From: Dehalococcoidia bacterium
GTDB lineage: Bacteria > Chloroflexota > Dehalococcoidia > GIF9 > AB-539-J10
Assembly (NCBI GenBank): GCA_030610855.1
Contig: JAUWQY010000007.1
Coordinates: 1-63,356 of the forward strand
DNA length: 63,356 nt
Reading direction: 5' to 3'
This document shows, piece by piece, positions 33,251 to 42,117 of the stretch (the stretch's first letter is position 1; each line of letters begins with the position of its first letter). The position numbers were made by a program, and so were the translations under genes. The notes beneath the pieces were generated by a model. That model saw nothing but the letters and a program-made list of their open reading frames with translations, was not told the DNA's origin and ran no database searches.

Positions 33251-34030
33251 CTACATATAAATCCCGGCAGAAACGTTCAGCACTTGTCCGGTAATAAAGG
33301 CAGCATCATCGGAGGCGAGGAACAAGACAGGCTTAGCGGCATCTTCAGGCGTCATCGGTTTGACTTGAAGAAGGACCAAATCCCTTACCTTCTTTGGTAT
33401 ACCCACTGCCTCTCCTGCTACCTCTTCCTGCTGCGTTTCTTTTTCTCCCGTCAATCGTGTATCGACAAAGCCGTAGGCTATGACATTGCAGGTAATGCCA
33501 AATCGTCCCCATTCCCTGGCTACGGTCTTGCTTAGTCCGATAAGACCTGACTTGGCAGCAGAGTAGTTAATCTGGCCGATGTTTCCCATCAGTCCAGCTA
33601 CGGAGGCCACATTGATTATCCTGCCGTTGTGTCCTTCCTTCAGCATGTATTTGGAAGCTGCCCTGATACAATTAAAGGTCCCCTTGAGGCTGATGTCAAT
33701 ACATATGTCCCATTGGGCATCTGTCATCTTATGTATTAAAGCATCTCTGGTAAGCCCGGCATTATTGACCAGAACATCTATTTTGCCGAATTTCTCTACT
33801 GCCTTATCCATCACTTTCTGACAATCTCCGGGTTTCGTCACATCGCCAGCACAGCCATCGGCTCTACCTCCGGCAGCTTTTATGTCGTTGACTACCTGGA
33901 TAAGCGGTGCCTCATCAATATCGGTCACATAAACGGCAGCACCCTCCCTGGCAAACAACAGAGCATCAGCTCTGCCTATACCCCGCGCCGCCCCTGTCAC
34001 CACCGCCGCTTTACCATCCAGTTTTCCCAT
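33251..34030 (-). CDS. FabG-like SDR oxidoreductase
   Basis: 259 aa, classical SDR. It has AAVVTGAARGIGRADALLFA, LVNNAGLTRDALI, and the catalytic SVAGLMGNIGQINYSAAKSG (Y-x3-K). The C-terminal end DDAAFITGQVLNVSAGIYM is typical of 3-oxoacyl reductase relatives. In this operon it is likely the second hydroxyacyl-CoA dehydrogenase, perhaps for a different chain length or for the last step before thiolysis. NAD versus NADP use cannot be settled, though D at the end of strand 2 (VTDIDEA) favours NAD. Confidence 0.88.
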   Translation of the reverse strand: MGKLDGKAAVVTGAARGIGRADALLFAREGAAVYVTDIDEAPLIQVVNDIKAAGGRADGCAGDVTKPGDCQKVMDKAVEKFGKIDVLVNNAGLTRDALIHKMTDAQWDICIDISLKGTFNCIRAASKYMLKEGHNGRIINVASVAGLMGNIGQINYSAAKSGLIGLSKTVAREWGRFGITCNVIAYGFVDTRLTGEKETQQEEVAGEAVGIPKKVRDLVLLQVKPMTPEDAAKPVLFLASDDAAFITGQVLNVSAGIYM

Positions 34031-34127
34031 CTTTACCTCCTTGAACCTTGTTCTTCTGAAGACACGGGCTCGACTCAGTACTCCTACGGAACTGCCCCTG
34101 GATAGCTATCAAAATCAAAGCCTTCGC

Positions 34128-34598
34128 TCATTTCCCCATTCGTGTGGGTAAGACAACCAAGGCCGAGCCAGGCGTCGTCCTATCTCCATTTCCATTCTCC
34201 ACCCAGATCTCGCACTCAACGAGGTGCTCCCCGTCATCCTCGTATTTCCTGGTCACCTTGCCTTTACACCACCAGGTTTCGCCGTCGCGAGGCTCATCAA
34301 TCGTCTTCATTTTGCGGGGATAGTCCATACCCCGGTATTGGCAGGACAGCTTCTTGAGTTTCCCCTCTTCTCCAATCCAGTCAGTCATCAATTGTCCTAA
34401 CCACGCACGCTTAAGCGCGCCATGTACGATGGGAGCCCCCACGCCCATAGCTTTGGCGAAATCATCCTCATAATGCAAAGGGTTGAAATCTCCTGATGCG
34501 CCTGCCCATCGGACCAGCATGCGAGTTGTAGCGATCTTAGCCAGCGGGGTTATCTCAGTACCTACCTCAACGTCCTCACAGCAAACCTGCTTAGGCAT
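34128..34598 (-). CDS. MaoC-like hydratase, catalytic subunit
   Basis: 156 aa hot-dog fold. The hydratase-2 motif is present as AGASGDFNPLHYEDDFAKAM, with D and H five residues apart at the expected catalytic sites, and VGAPIVHGALKRAWLGQL follows. This is the R-specific enoyl-CoA hydratase type. The gene just upstream encodes a second hot-dog protein in which the histidine is replaced, so the two probably form a heterodimer like ChsH1/ChsH2 or HadAB. Confidence 0.85.
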   Translation of the reverse strand: MPKQVCCEDVEVGTEITPLAKIATTRMLVRWAGASGDFNPLHYEDDFAKAMGVGAPIVHGALKRAWLGQLMTDWIGEEGKLKKLSCQYRGMDYPRKMKTIDEPRDGETWWCKGKVTRKYEDDGEHLVECEIWVENGNGDRTTPGSALVVLPTRMGK

Positions 34599-34629
34599 CT
34601 CTCTTCCTAGAACAAAGCAGTAGAACAGA

Positions 34630-35103
34630 CTAGAACTGGATCAATGTCGACCTGCTCTTCAGCACTTCATTGCCATTCTGGTTCACAAAAGCGATCTCCG
34701 CTGTCGTGAACATGGTTCTGCCCAGTCTCGTCTCGCGCTCGCTTATGCTGGCAATTCTGGGTGTGGCAGTTAGTACATCGCCAGCACCAATAGGTTCAAT
34801 GAACTCGAGTTCGACACCGCCATCGAGAATCCTCGGAGGTGCTCCAGCCTTAACCAGAGATTCGAACAGTTTTTCGGTAGGGCGTCCGGCCTTGACTGGC
34901 CAACCCGTGAAACCGGGAGGAGCCACAAGACGGCGATGCTTCGTCTTACTGGCAAAGTCCGGGTCATTGTACAGAGGGCTGGGGTCACCTATGGCCTGCA
35001 CATACCTCTGGATCGCTCCTTCCTCGACCTTGAAAACGATGGCCTCAGAAGGCACTCCTATCAATTTCCGTAGCTCATCCGTAATCAAACTACCTTCAGC
35101 CAT
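34630..35103 (-). CDS. FAS1-like MaoC dehydratase subunit, probably non-catalytic
   Basis: 157 aa. The N-terminal FAS1-like dehydratase pattern is visible (EEGAIQRYVQAIGDPSPLYN, RRLVAPPGFTGWPV). At the site where MaoC has D-x-x-x-x-H the sequence reads AIGDPSPLYND, with tyrosine instead of histidine, so it probably binds the CoA moiety but does not catalyse. It is 31 bases upstream of the catalytic partner. In steroid and mycolate pathways such split pairs are obligate heterodimers. Confidence 0.82.
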   Translation of the reverse strand: MAEGSLITDELRKLIGVPSEAIVFKVEEGAIQRYVQAIGDPSPLYNDPDFASKTKHRRLVAPPGFTGWPVKAGRPTEKLFESLVKAGAPPRILDGGVELEFIEPIGAGDVLTATPRIASISERETRLGRTMFTTAEIAFVNQNGNEVLKSRSTLIQF

Positions 35104-35129
35104 AGCTAGTCTCCTTGATTGAGTTCCTT

Positions 35130-36332
35130 CTATAACCCTATGATAGCCACACTAACGATGTTCATGGCGGGAAAACCGCCCATGTTGTGGGTCAGACCTA
35201 GCTTGGGATTCTTGATCTGTCGTTCCGGGAGCTGGGCTTTGCCCTGCAATTGCTTGTACATCTCATACAGCATCCTGAGACCAGAGGCGCCAATAGGATG
35301 CCCGAAGCACTTCAATCCACCATCCGGCTGAACAGGCTGGGGGCCATCAAGATTAAAACGGCCGGCCTCGATGTCCTCCCTGACTCTCCCCCTGGCGCTG
35401 AACTGCAGATCTTCCATAGTCACTGCCTCAGTTATGGAGAAGCAATCGTGCACCTCAGCCATGCTTATCTCCTCACGAGGGTTCTTTATCCCCGCCTCCT
35501 TGTAAGCCAGAATGCCAGCTCGGTAACCGGTCTCAACATGAGCTCCGTCCCATTTGGTGTACATCAGTTCCTCGCCCGAACTCACGGCGATTTGCAGTGC
35601 CTTGACACGTATGGGGTCTGGCCGAAACTTCTTAGCCATGTCAGCTCTGGTTATGATTGCGGCCGCTGCGCCATCACTGACTCCACAGCAATCAAAAAGC
35701 CCCAGTGGCCAAGCAATGATAGGCGCACTCAGTATCTGTTCCTCAGTCACTTCGCGGCGCAAATGCGCCTTCGGGTTCCGTGCCCCGTTGTAATGGCTTT
35801 TGGCTGACACTTTAGCCAGCATTCTCTTGCCTTCCTCCGGACTGAGGCCATACACAGCAAAGTATCGGGTCGCCAGCATGGCAAAAGCCCCAGGCGCGGT
35901 CAACTTGGGCATAATCAGCGCATTCTTTGTTCCCATAAGACCAGGGCCACCCGGAAGCCCACCGTATCCGGTGTCTTTGAGCTTTTCTACACCCAGAGCC
36001 AGGGCTATGTCATAAGCTCCTGAAGCTACACCGTAACATGCACCCCTGAACGCTTCGGTGGCAGTAGCACAAAAATTTTCCGTTCTGGTGACCGGAATAA
36101 AGGGTAACTTCAATGCTAAAGCCATAGACGTAGCCCCTTTTCCTACACTCTGTTCCTCAAAATGCACGCCAAACCAGGCTGCATTGATGTCCTTTTTTTC
36201 TATGCCAGCGTCCTCAATACATTCTTGAAAAACGTCTACCATAAGGTCGTCTGCACTCTTGTCCCATAGCTCTCCAAACTTGGTGCAACCCATCCCTATA
36301 ATAGCAACCTTGTCTTTGATACCTTCTGCCAT
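35130..36332 (-). CDS. SCP-x/lipid-transfer-type thiolase
   Basis: 400 aa. Thiolase fold with nucleophile block TRTENFCATATEAFRGACYG, the AEVHDCFSITE motif and CFGHPIGASGLRMLYEM near the C-terminus. This is the nonspecific lipid-transfer-protein (SCP-2 associated) thiolase branch, which includes actinobacterial Ltp2-type enzymes and archaeal acetoacetyl-CoA thiolases that work with DUF35 partners. It is encoded next to an HMG-CoA-synthase-fold/DUF35 fusion. It may catalyse thiolytic or retro-aldol cleavage; which one cannot be told from sequence alone. Confidence 0.88.
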   Translation of the reverse strand: MAEGIKDKVAIIGMGCTKFGELWDKSADDLMVDVFQECIEDAGIEKKDINAAWFGVHFEEQSVGKGATSMALALKLPFIPVTRTENFCATATEAFRGACYGVASGAYDIALALGVEKLKDTGYGGLPGGPGLMGTKNALIMPKLTAPGAFAMLATRYFAVYGLSPEEGKRMLAKVSAKSHYNGARNPKAHLRREVTEEQILSAPIIAWPLGLFDCCGVSDGAAAAIITRADMAKKFRPDPIRVKALQIAVSSGEELMYTKWDGAHVETGYRAGILAYKEAGIKNPREEISMAEVHDCFSITEAVTMEDLQFSARGRVREDIEAGRFNLDGPQPVQPDGGLKCFGHPIGASGLRMLYEMYKQLQGKAQLPERQIKNPKLGLTHNMGGFPAMNIVSVAIIGL

Positions 36333-36371
36333 GTTTGCTCCCTCCGTAAGTCTTATTACTTCCCGCTGTGG

Positions 36372-37814
36372 TCAGGCACGTATTGGCATTGCCTTCCATG
36401 AATAGCCGTGAACGCCACTCGACTCATCAACATATCGTCTGCGGAAGGTCATCTCTACCGGCATGCCTACTTTAACAGAATCCAGGTCACAATCAGTGAA
36501 ATCAAACCAGAACCTGCCACCGCCATCAAAATCCACCAGGCCATATATTGAAGGTGGGTCAATGCTGGCCGCCAGATTATCACCAGTATAAGTGAATACT
36601 ACGCCTTGCCTATCCGAAAAGCGATAATCTTCCATCCGATCAATGGCTCCGCAATCAGGATTTACGCACACTCTCTGATATGGATATTGCGGCGTACCGC
36701 ATTCCTTGCACTTCGAGCCACAAAGAGCCAGAACTACCTTCCGTTCCCTAAACAGTGCCGACATCGGCGTGCGTATGCTCATCTCTCCACGCATACCCAG
36801 GTCCATCGGTGCCAGATTTCTGAAGGCAAGGTATTTCTCATAGCTAGCAAGCTCCTTTTTCGAGTTGAGGTGCCTCTTCACCGCCCTTCTACCAGTTATG
36901 CTCTCTATTCTCTCAGTAACCCGGAAGAACAGTGCGTCGCTGCCGTTTCCGAAGCTGGCAACCAGTATTCTGTCGCCTGGCTTCGCATCCTCCAGTGCCG
37001 CTACCAACATCATCAAAGGCGACGCTGACCCCGTATCACCGACTGTGCTGAGCAATGTCTCCTGAAGCTGATCAGGCTCCGCACCTAATCGCCTGGCTAT
37101 AGCTCCATGCTCTCGCGCATACAGACCTGGATAGACTATCCTGGCAAAGTCCTTGATGTTCAGGTTGTATCTCTTCAACAGCCCAGAAATTACTTCCGGA
37201 ACGAATTTACCATAGCCAGAATCGCGGATGAACCTGTCTTCCCAGGCATGCTCAAATCTTTCCCCACTTGCCCTCCATCGGTCGGGGAAATCGTAAGAAA
37301 CGGAATACGAACCCTCAAAAGTAGCAACCACATCATCATCTCCCACAAGAAGCGCAGCAGCGCCATCGCCGTAAAGATACTCTTGAGGACTGCCCGGTTT
37401 ACTCAAGCGGCAGTCAGAAGCACAGACGAGAACATTGCTTGACATCTCTCCCTTTGCGGCATCAAAGGCGGAAAGCAGTGCACTTGTCCCTGACTTCACA
37501 GAGCCCAGGAAATCAGCAGTCCTCATGTTTGACCGCAAATCAAGAGCAGTGGCTATCAGAGCCGAATTCTGCCTTACCATATAAGGCTGACTGGTGGTAG
37601 CAAGATACAGCCCATCAACGGTCTCCCGGTTCACGTCACCCAGACAATCAGTTCCCGCGGCGACTGCCATGCTGAGAGAATCCTCATCATGACTAGCGAT
37701 TGCATTTTCGCCGGGCGGCGGGAACGTTCCCAAGAATCCGACAGCTGTGAAGATAGTGTTGTGATTCATTCGATACCGCGGGATATAAGCTCCGTAAGAC
37801 TTTATGCCGACCAT
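36372..37814 (-). CDS. HMG-CoA synthase-like protein fused to DUF35 zinc ribbon/OB domain
   Basis: 480 aa. Residues 1-335 have the HMG-CoA synthase fold: VGIKSYGAYIPRYRMN, DGLYLATTSQPYM, YLYGDGAAALLVGDDDVVAT and VASFGNGSDALFFR. The active-site region reads FLGSVKSGTSALL, so the nucleophilic cysteine of A-C-Y-G-G-T is valine. Residues 365-480 are a DUF35 domain with zinc ligands CGSKCKECGTPQYPYQRVCV followed by NPDCG and an OB fold (FTYTGDNLAASIDPPSIYGL). In archaea DUF35 proteins tie thiolase and HMG-CoA synthase into one complex. Here it may be a scaffold for the thiolase. First gene of the operon; AGGAGG precedes its ATG. Confidence 0.85.
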   Translation of the reverse strand: MVGIKSYGAYIPRYRMNHNTIFTAVGFLGTFPPPGENAIASHDEDSLSMAVAAGTDCLGDVNRETVDGLYLATTSQPYMVRQNSALIATALDLRSNMRTADFLGSVKSGTSALLSAFDAAKGEMSSNVLVCASDCRLSKPGSPQEYLYGDGAAALLVGDDDVVATFEGSYSVSYDFPDRWRASGERFEHAWEDRFIRDSGYGKFVPEVISGLLKRYNLNIKDFARIVYPGLYAREHGAIARRLGAEPDQLQETLLSTVGDTGSASPLMMLVAALEDAKPGDRILVASFGNGSDALFFRVTERIESITGRRAVKRHLNSKKELASYEKYLAFRNLAPMDLGMRGEMSIRTPMSALFRERKVVLALCGSKCKECGTPQYPYQRVCVNPDCGAIDRMEDYRFSDRQGVVFTYTGDNLAASIDPPSIYGLVDFDGGGRFWFDFTDCDLDSVKVGMPVEMTFRRRYVDESSGVHGYSWKAMPIRA

Positions 37815-37877
37815 ATAACTAACCTCCTGACATAAGCTTTCCAGGCCCAGAAGACCTAATCGAAAACGATTAGAAGC

Positions 37878-39185
37878 TCACGGCCCTGCTAGGACTTTCT
37901 TCAGTCTCTTTAAGGCCCAGTCGATCTCGCGTCTGGTTATTACCAGAGGGGGGGCAAAACGGATAGTGTGCTCACGAGTCTGATTGCAGAGTATGCCTGC
38001 TTCGATTAGTTTAGTAACAAATGGTTTGGCTCCGCCAAGTTCGTGTTTTAGCTCGACACCTATTAGCAATCCCCTCCCTCTGATTTCCTTGATACGAGGA
38101 CTCTTCATCTTCTCCAGTTCTGCCCGGAAGTAGTTGCCCAGTTCAAAAGCTCTCTCCGTCAATCCTTCATCCTGAATCAATCTTAAGGCTGCCAGGGCAG
38201 CAGCGCAGTCAATGGGGTGGCACTGGAAAGTGCTTCCGTCTTCGGGATACTCCAGAACACTCGCCACTTTCTCGTTGCAGACAGCCGCTGAAACCTGACC
38301 GGGTCCTCCGCCCAAGAACTTGCCTAAGATCAGGATGTCGGGTTTGGCATCTTCGTATTGGTAGGCAAAGCGCTTTCCGCAACGGCCCAATCCCGTCTGA
38401 ATCTCATCCCAGACAAGCAAGACATTACGCTTTTCGCAAATTCGTTTGGCGCCCTTCAGATAACCTTCAGGTGGAACTACCACTCCCCCTTCGCCCTGAA
38501 TTGGTTCGGCCAGGAAAGCAACGGTGTAAGGGGTAATCGCTTTTTCTAAAGCAGCAAGGTCGCCATAGGGAATAAGAGTGAAGCCGGGAGTAAGGGGACC
38601 GAAGTACCTCTTGTATTTGTCGTGGCTGGAAGCTGAAATCACGGTAATTGTGCGGCCGTGAAAGTTGTTGTCGCAGAGAATAATCTGGGCCGTATCGAGC
38701 GGAATGCCTTTGGTTTTTTTGCCCCAGGTCTTGGCAGTCTCCACTGCGTCCACGACCCTCTCGAATCCCAAAGAATCACCGGCATTTTCCTTGCAGGTAT
38801 AGCCCCATTTCCTGGCAATCTTGATCGCCCTCTCGACTGCTTCCGCCCCCGTATTGATCGGCAAAACCTTTGCCATTTCACAGAATTCCACCAGTTCCTT
38901 AGCAAACAGAGGGGCCACGTCATTGTAGAAGGCATTAGAGCCCGGCCAGTATCTCCTTGCCTGTCTTACAAAAGCCTGCAGAATGTTCCTGTGGCAGTGG
39001 CCGCCACCCAGAGCCGAATAACAGCTCAGCATCTCCATTTTTCGCTCGCCTTCGGGATTCCAGACCCAAACTCCTCTTCCCCTTGCATAGACGAATTTGT
39101 GCGGCTTGTAGGTCTGAACTATGTATCTTTCATGCATCTCAATGGCTTCTTGAGATGTTGTGATGCTCCACTCTCTCTCAGTCAT
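37878..39185 (-). CDS. Class III PLP aminotransferase (ornithine/4-aminobutyrate type)
   Basis: 435 aa from the ATG at 39185, preceded by GAGGAGG; the longer frame begins inside the upstream gene. Family blocks: LSCYSALGGGHCHRNILQAF, INTGAEAVERAIKIARKWGY, FHGRTITVISAS, AEPIQGEGGVVVPPEGYL, VWDEIQTGLGRCGK and LGKFLGGGPGQVSA with the PLP lysine. Closest in pattern to ornithine-oxo-acid aminotransferases (RocD) by eye. In this context it would exchange glutamate and 2-oxoglutarate with another amino acid and feed the oxidoreductase genes immediately upstream. Confidence 0.85.
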   Translation of the reverse strand: MTEREWSITTSQEAIEMHERYIVQTYKPHKFVYARGRGVWVWNPEGERKMEMLSCYSALGGGHCHRNILQAFVRQARRYWPGSNAFYNDVAPLFAKELVEFCEMAKVLPINTGAEAVERAIKIARKWGYTCKENAGDSLGFERVVDAVETAKTWGKKTKGIPLDTAQIILCDNNFHGRTITVISASSHDKYKRYFGPLTPGFTLIPYGDLAALEKAITPYTVAFLAEPIQGEGGVVVPPEGYLKGAKRICEKRNVLLVWDEIQTGLGRCGKRFAYQYEDAKPDILILGKFLGGGPGQVSAAVCNEKVASVLEYPEDGSTFQCHPIDCAAALAALRLIQDEGLTERAFELGNYFRAELEKMKSPRIKEIRGRGLLIGVELKHELGGAKPFVTKLIEAGILCNQTREHTIRFAPPLVITRREIDWALKRLKKVLAGP

Positions 39186-39209
39186 GTTCCTCCTCTCTCT
39201 AGTTCTCAT

Positions 39210-39818
39210 TCAACTCAAAGGTGCTTCACCGGATCGTAAACGTGCTTTAAGGCAGTTTGCTGAGTCGCATAGATGATAATCACAAGGTTGACGCTCAATT
39301 TGGAGGCCAATCCCAAAGGCTTGTTCGTTCAACTCGGGGTTTTTCCTCTCAAATTCCTCGATAATCACCTGGATAACCGATTCCGGCCGGACTATCTGAG
39401 TAATGGCAACGACCGCGCCGAGCATTACTATATTGGCAAACTGATTTCTGCCAAAACTCCCTACCGCCTTTTCTGCAGCAGGTACCCAGAGTATCCTAAG
39501 GCCCTCAGAGGTCTGCCCTGGATTCACGAAACTCGGATCGCAGAAAAGCAGTGCCTTCCGGTCAGTCCCCGGAGCGAATTTGTCATAACTCTCCTGGCTC
39601 AAAAGGATCAGGATATCAGGGTTCAGGACAGCCGGAAAGTCGATTTTCTCATCAGAGATTATTACTTCCGATTGCGAAAGCCCGCCGGTGACTTCCCCAC
39701 CGTATGATACTGAACTGGCGACTTCCTTTCCATCGAGAACAGCAGCCATGGCCAGAATCCGGCCCATAACTCCCAGACCCTGACCGCCCTTGCCGGAAAA
39801 GATGATCTCCTTCTGCAT
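39210..39818 (-). CDS. korC: 2-oxoacid:ferredoxin oxidoreductase gamma subunit
   Basis: 202 aa. It starts MQKEIIFSGKGGQGLGVMGR, the gamma-domain signature (G-x-G-G-Q-G), followed by YGGEVTGGLSQSEVIISDEK and PDILILLSQESYDKF. This domain completes the TPP-dependent oxidoreductase with alpha and beta subunits. The beta gene ends 2 bases upstream. The family forms include 2-oxoglutarate, 2-oxoisovalerate and indolepyruvate enzymes; the beta subunit pattern and the link to histidine breakdown favour 2-oxoglutarate. Confidence 0.9.
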   Translation of the reverse strand: MQKEIIFSGKGGQGLGVMGRILAMAAVLDGKEVASSVSYGGEVTGGLSQSEVIISDEKIDFPAVLNPDILILLSQESYDKFAPGTDRKALLFCDPSFVNPGQTSEGLRILWVPAAEKAVGSFGRNQFANIVMLGAVVAITQIVRPESVIQVIIEEFERKNPELNEQAFGIGLQIERQPCDYHLCDSANCLKARLRSGEAPLS

Positions 39819-39820
39819 TT

Positions 39821-40615
39821 CTACTCTTCCTCGGGCAAAAAACCCAGATATTCCTTCAGACTTCGGAAGTTACCGAAAACAATTCTGCCTTCCAGTTTAC
39901 CAGAATTGAGGGCTCGGGCTTTCTCCTTTGAAACATAATGCCTCTTCTGCCAGGCAAGCATGCTTGAAGCAGTGGGAATCTCATTTCTCAGACCGTATTG
40001 ACGGGGACACTGACTGACCACTTCCATGAAGCGAAAACCAGGGGAAAGAAGCATGCTCTCTACACCCTTTACCAGAAGGTGGGGATAGGACGTCGGATAT
40101 CGACTAGCGTGCTTCCCGCCGACACTCAGAACCAGTCTCACCAAATCAAACGGTTCTTCAAGATTCCCTTCGGTCGTGGTTGAAGTCTTTGACTTCAGGG
40201 GCGTGGTCGGGCCGACCTGACCACCCGTCATTCCGTAGATGAAATTGTTCAGACAAAAAACGGCAATTGAGACATTCTTTCTAATAGCGTGAATCAGGTG
40301 ATTGCCGCCGATTGAAGCGATATCGCCGTCGCCGCCTATCGTTACCACCTCTAAATCGGGGTTGGCCGATTTCAAACCGATGGCTGCCGGAATTGCCCTG
40401 CCATGCGCAGTATGAAAATTATCGGCCCTGAAATAGTTGTTGGGTACCCAGGCGGAACAGCCGATGCCCGCGGTGAAAGTGTAATCGTCCAGTTTCTTGC
40501 CCAACTTCTCTACCGCCCTCAAGAAACAATTGATGAAAATCTCGTAGCCGCAGCCAGGACAAAAGGTCGTCTTTTCTTCTCTTAAGTAGACCTTTCTCAG
40601 TTCCCGGATGTTCAT
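39821..40615 (-). CDS. korB: 2-oxoglutarate:ferredoxin oxidoreductase beta subunit
   Basis: 264 aa, the thiamine-diphosphate-binding subunit. TTFCPGCGYEIFINCFLRAV at the N-terminus, the TPP motif TIGGDGDIASIGGNHLIHAI and NNFIYGMTGGQVGPTTPLKS then TTTEGNLEEPFDLV are the KorB pattern. It converts 2-oxoglutarate and CoA to succinyl-CoA, CO2 and reduced ferredoxin. Only 1 base separates it from the alpha gene, so translation is coupled. Confidence 0.92.
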   Translation of the reverse strand: MNIRELRKVYLREEKTTFCPGCGYEIFINCFLRAVEKLGKKLDDYTFTAGIGCSAWVPNNYFRADNFHTAHGRAIPAAIGLKSANPDLEVVTIGGDGDIASIGGNHLIHAIRKNVSIAVFCLNNFIYGMTGGQVGPTTPLKSKTSTTTEGNLEEPFDLVRLVLSVGGKHASRYPTSYPHLLVKGVESMLLSPGFRFMEVVSQCPRQYGLRNEIPTASSMLAWQKRHYVSKEKARALNSGKLEGRIVFGNFRSLKEYLGFLPEEE

Positions 40616-40616
40616 T

Positions 40617-42032
40617 TTACCACACCCCTTCTATCAAGTACCTCAGAATTCTCCGGGGATCGATGATCTGACCGTTGGGCTGAGGCAGCGACACGACCTC
40701 TCTGGACACCTTCTCGCTGACGACATGAAACATCTGACCCTGGTTCATCTCGGGAACAACGAATTTCCTGACAGCTCCGGCGAGCTCCCTAACTCTCAGG
40801 GACGGGAATGGATAGACAATCCTCGGCCGCAGAAGTCCGACTGGCTTCCCCAATCTTCGCGCCTCTTTGACCGCCCATTTGGCCGACCGGCCAACCGTTC
40901 CAAAAGCGACTACCGCCGTTTCTGCATCCTCCAGAAATAGCTCCTCACAATCCGTAAGCTCCTCTCGATGTTCCAGAATCTTACGGTCAAGATGGAAAAC
41001 TAAACTCTCTTGAACTGACGGGTCGGCAGTCGCCCTCTTGCCAAACCTGTCGTGAGTCGAACCGGTCACTCCGACATTCTCGCCATCACCGAACCTGGGC
41101 ATCGAAGGAGCCGAGAAATCCGGAGTCGGACCGAACGCCGGTTTTCCAGGAACGTAGATTCTGTCATAGACTCTTATGTGCTCGCTTAGTTCAACCTTTT
41201 CGGAGAGATGACTCAGATAACCATCGGAAAGAAGAATGACGGGCGTTCTGAACCTCTCGGCCATGTTAAAGGCCTCAATTGTTAAGTCAAGGACTTCCTG
41301 AACGGACTCGGGATAGAGCACTATTCGCTCAACTCCGCCGTGAGAGCCGTATCTCGCCTCTCTCATGTCCATTGCCGCCGGCCTGGTCGCCTGGCCGGTT
41401 GAAGGACCGGCCCTCTGGACATTGATAACAACGCAAGGTACTTCAGCCATATCGGCTAGACTCAAACCTTCTTGCATCAGAGCAAAGCCCGGCCCGGCAG
41501 TGGCAGTCAGCGCTTTCAATCCGGCCCAGGAAGCGCCCAAAACCATGAAGATGGAGGCGATTTCATCTTCTGCCTGGATGAACTTTCCGCCTACCTCCTT
41601 CAGTCTCCTTGCCATTCCCTCCAGAATCTCATTGGCCGGAGTGATCGGGTAGCCGGAGAAGAACCGGCATCCAACCGCTAAGGCAGCTTCGACAATTGCG
41701 TCATTACCTGTCATGAAGTATCTCCCCGGCTGCAGAAGGCTCTTCACTTCTTTCCAGCCACCCCGAGACTGACTTTGGGTTCTCCTACTCTCTCTTCCCG
41801 CCAAAATCGTTGCGAAAACCTCGTCAGGCAGACAATCAAGACTGATCGCTCCTGGACAACAGAGTTCGCACAGGCCGCAACCGGTGCATTTCTCCGGAGA
41901 AACAACCTGTTTCAGTCTAAAGCCTCCTGAACCGATTACAGCCGAATCCTGAAAGATCTCCTTCGGGCACACTTCCAAACACAGATTGCAGCCTCTACAC
42001 AGAAGATGGTCTATGGAAATCCTATGCTGCAT
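40617..42032 (-). CDS. korA: 2-oxoglutarate:ferredoxin oxidoreductase alpha subunit with N-terminal ferredoxin domain
   Basis: 471 aa. Residues 1-70 are a bacterial ferredoxin with two 4Fe-4S motifs, CRGCNLCLEVCP and CTGCGLCELCCP, equivalent to a separate delta subunit. Residues 100-471 are the alpha subunit (GNDAIVEAALAVGCRFFSGY, PITPANEIL, TATAGPGFALMQEGLSLADM, NVQRAGPSTGQATRPAAMDM). The natural fusion of delta and alpha into one chain is less common than separate genes. GGAGG precedes the ATG. The gene diverges from hutH across a 147-base promoter region. Confidence 0.92.
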   Translation of the reverse strand: MQHRISIDHLLCRGCNLCLEVCPKEIFQDSAVIGSGGFRLKQVVSPEKCTGCGLCELCCPGAISLDCLPDEVFATILAGRESRRTQSQSRGGWKEVKSLLQPGRYFMTGNDAIVEAALAVGCRFFSGYPITPANEILEGMARRLKEVGGKFIQAEDEIASIFMVLGASWAGLKALTATAGPGFALMQEGLSLADMAEVPCVVINVQRAGPSTGQATRPAAMDMREARYGSHGGVERIVLYPESVQEVLDLTIEAFNMAERFRTPVILLSDGYLSHLSEKVELSEHIRVYDRIYVPGKPAFGPTPDFSAPSMPRFGDGENVGVTGSTHDRFGKRATADPSVQESLVFHLDRKILEHREELTDCEELFLEDAETAVVAFGTVGRSAKWAVKEARRLGKPVGLLRPRIVYPFPSLRVRELAGAVRKFVVPEMNQGQMFHVVSEKVSREVVSLPQPNGQIIDPRRILRYLIEGVW

Positions 42033-42117
42033 CTATCATCCTCCGAGTCTCAATGGTCCCGCTCACAGCATCTATACCCCGACCTGCAGAAAATGCGATA
42101 ATGTTCCTAAGGAAGAC

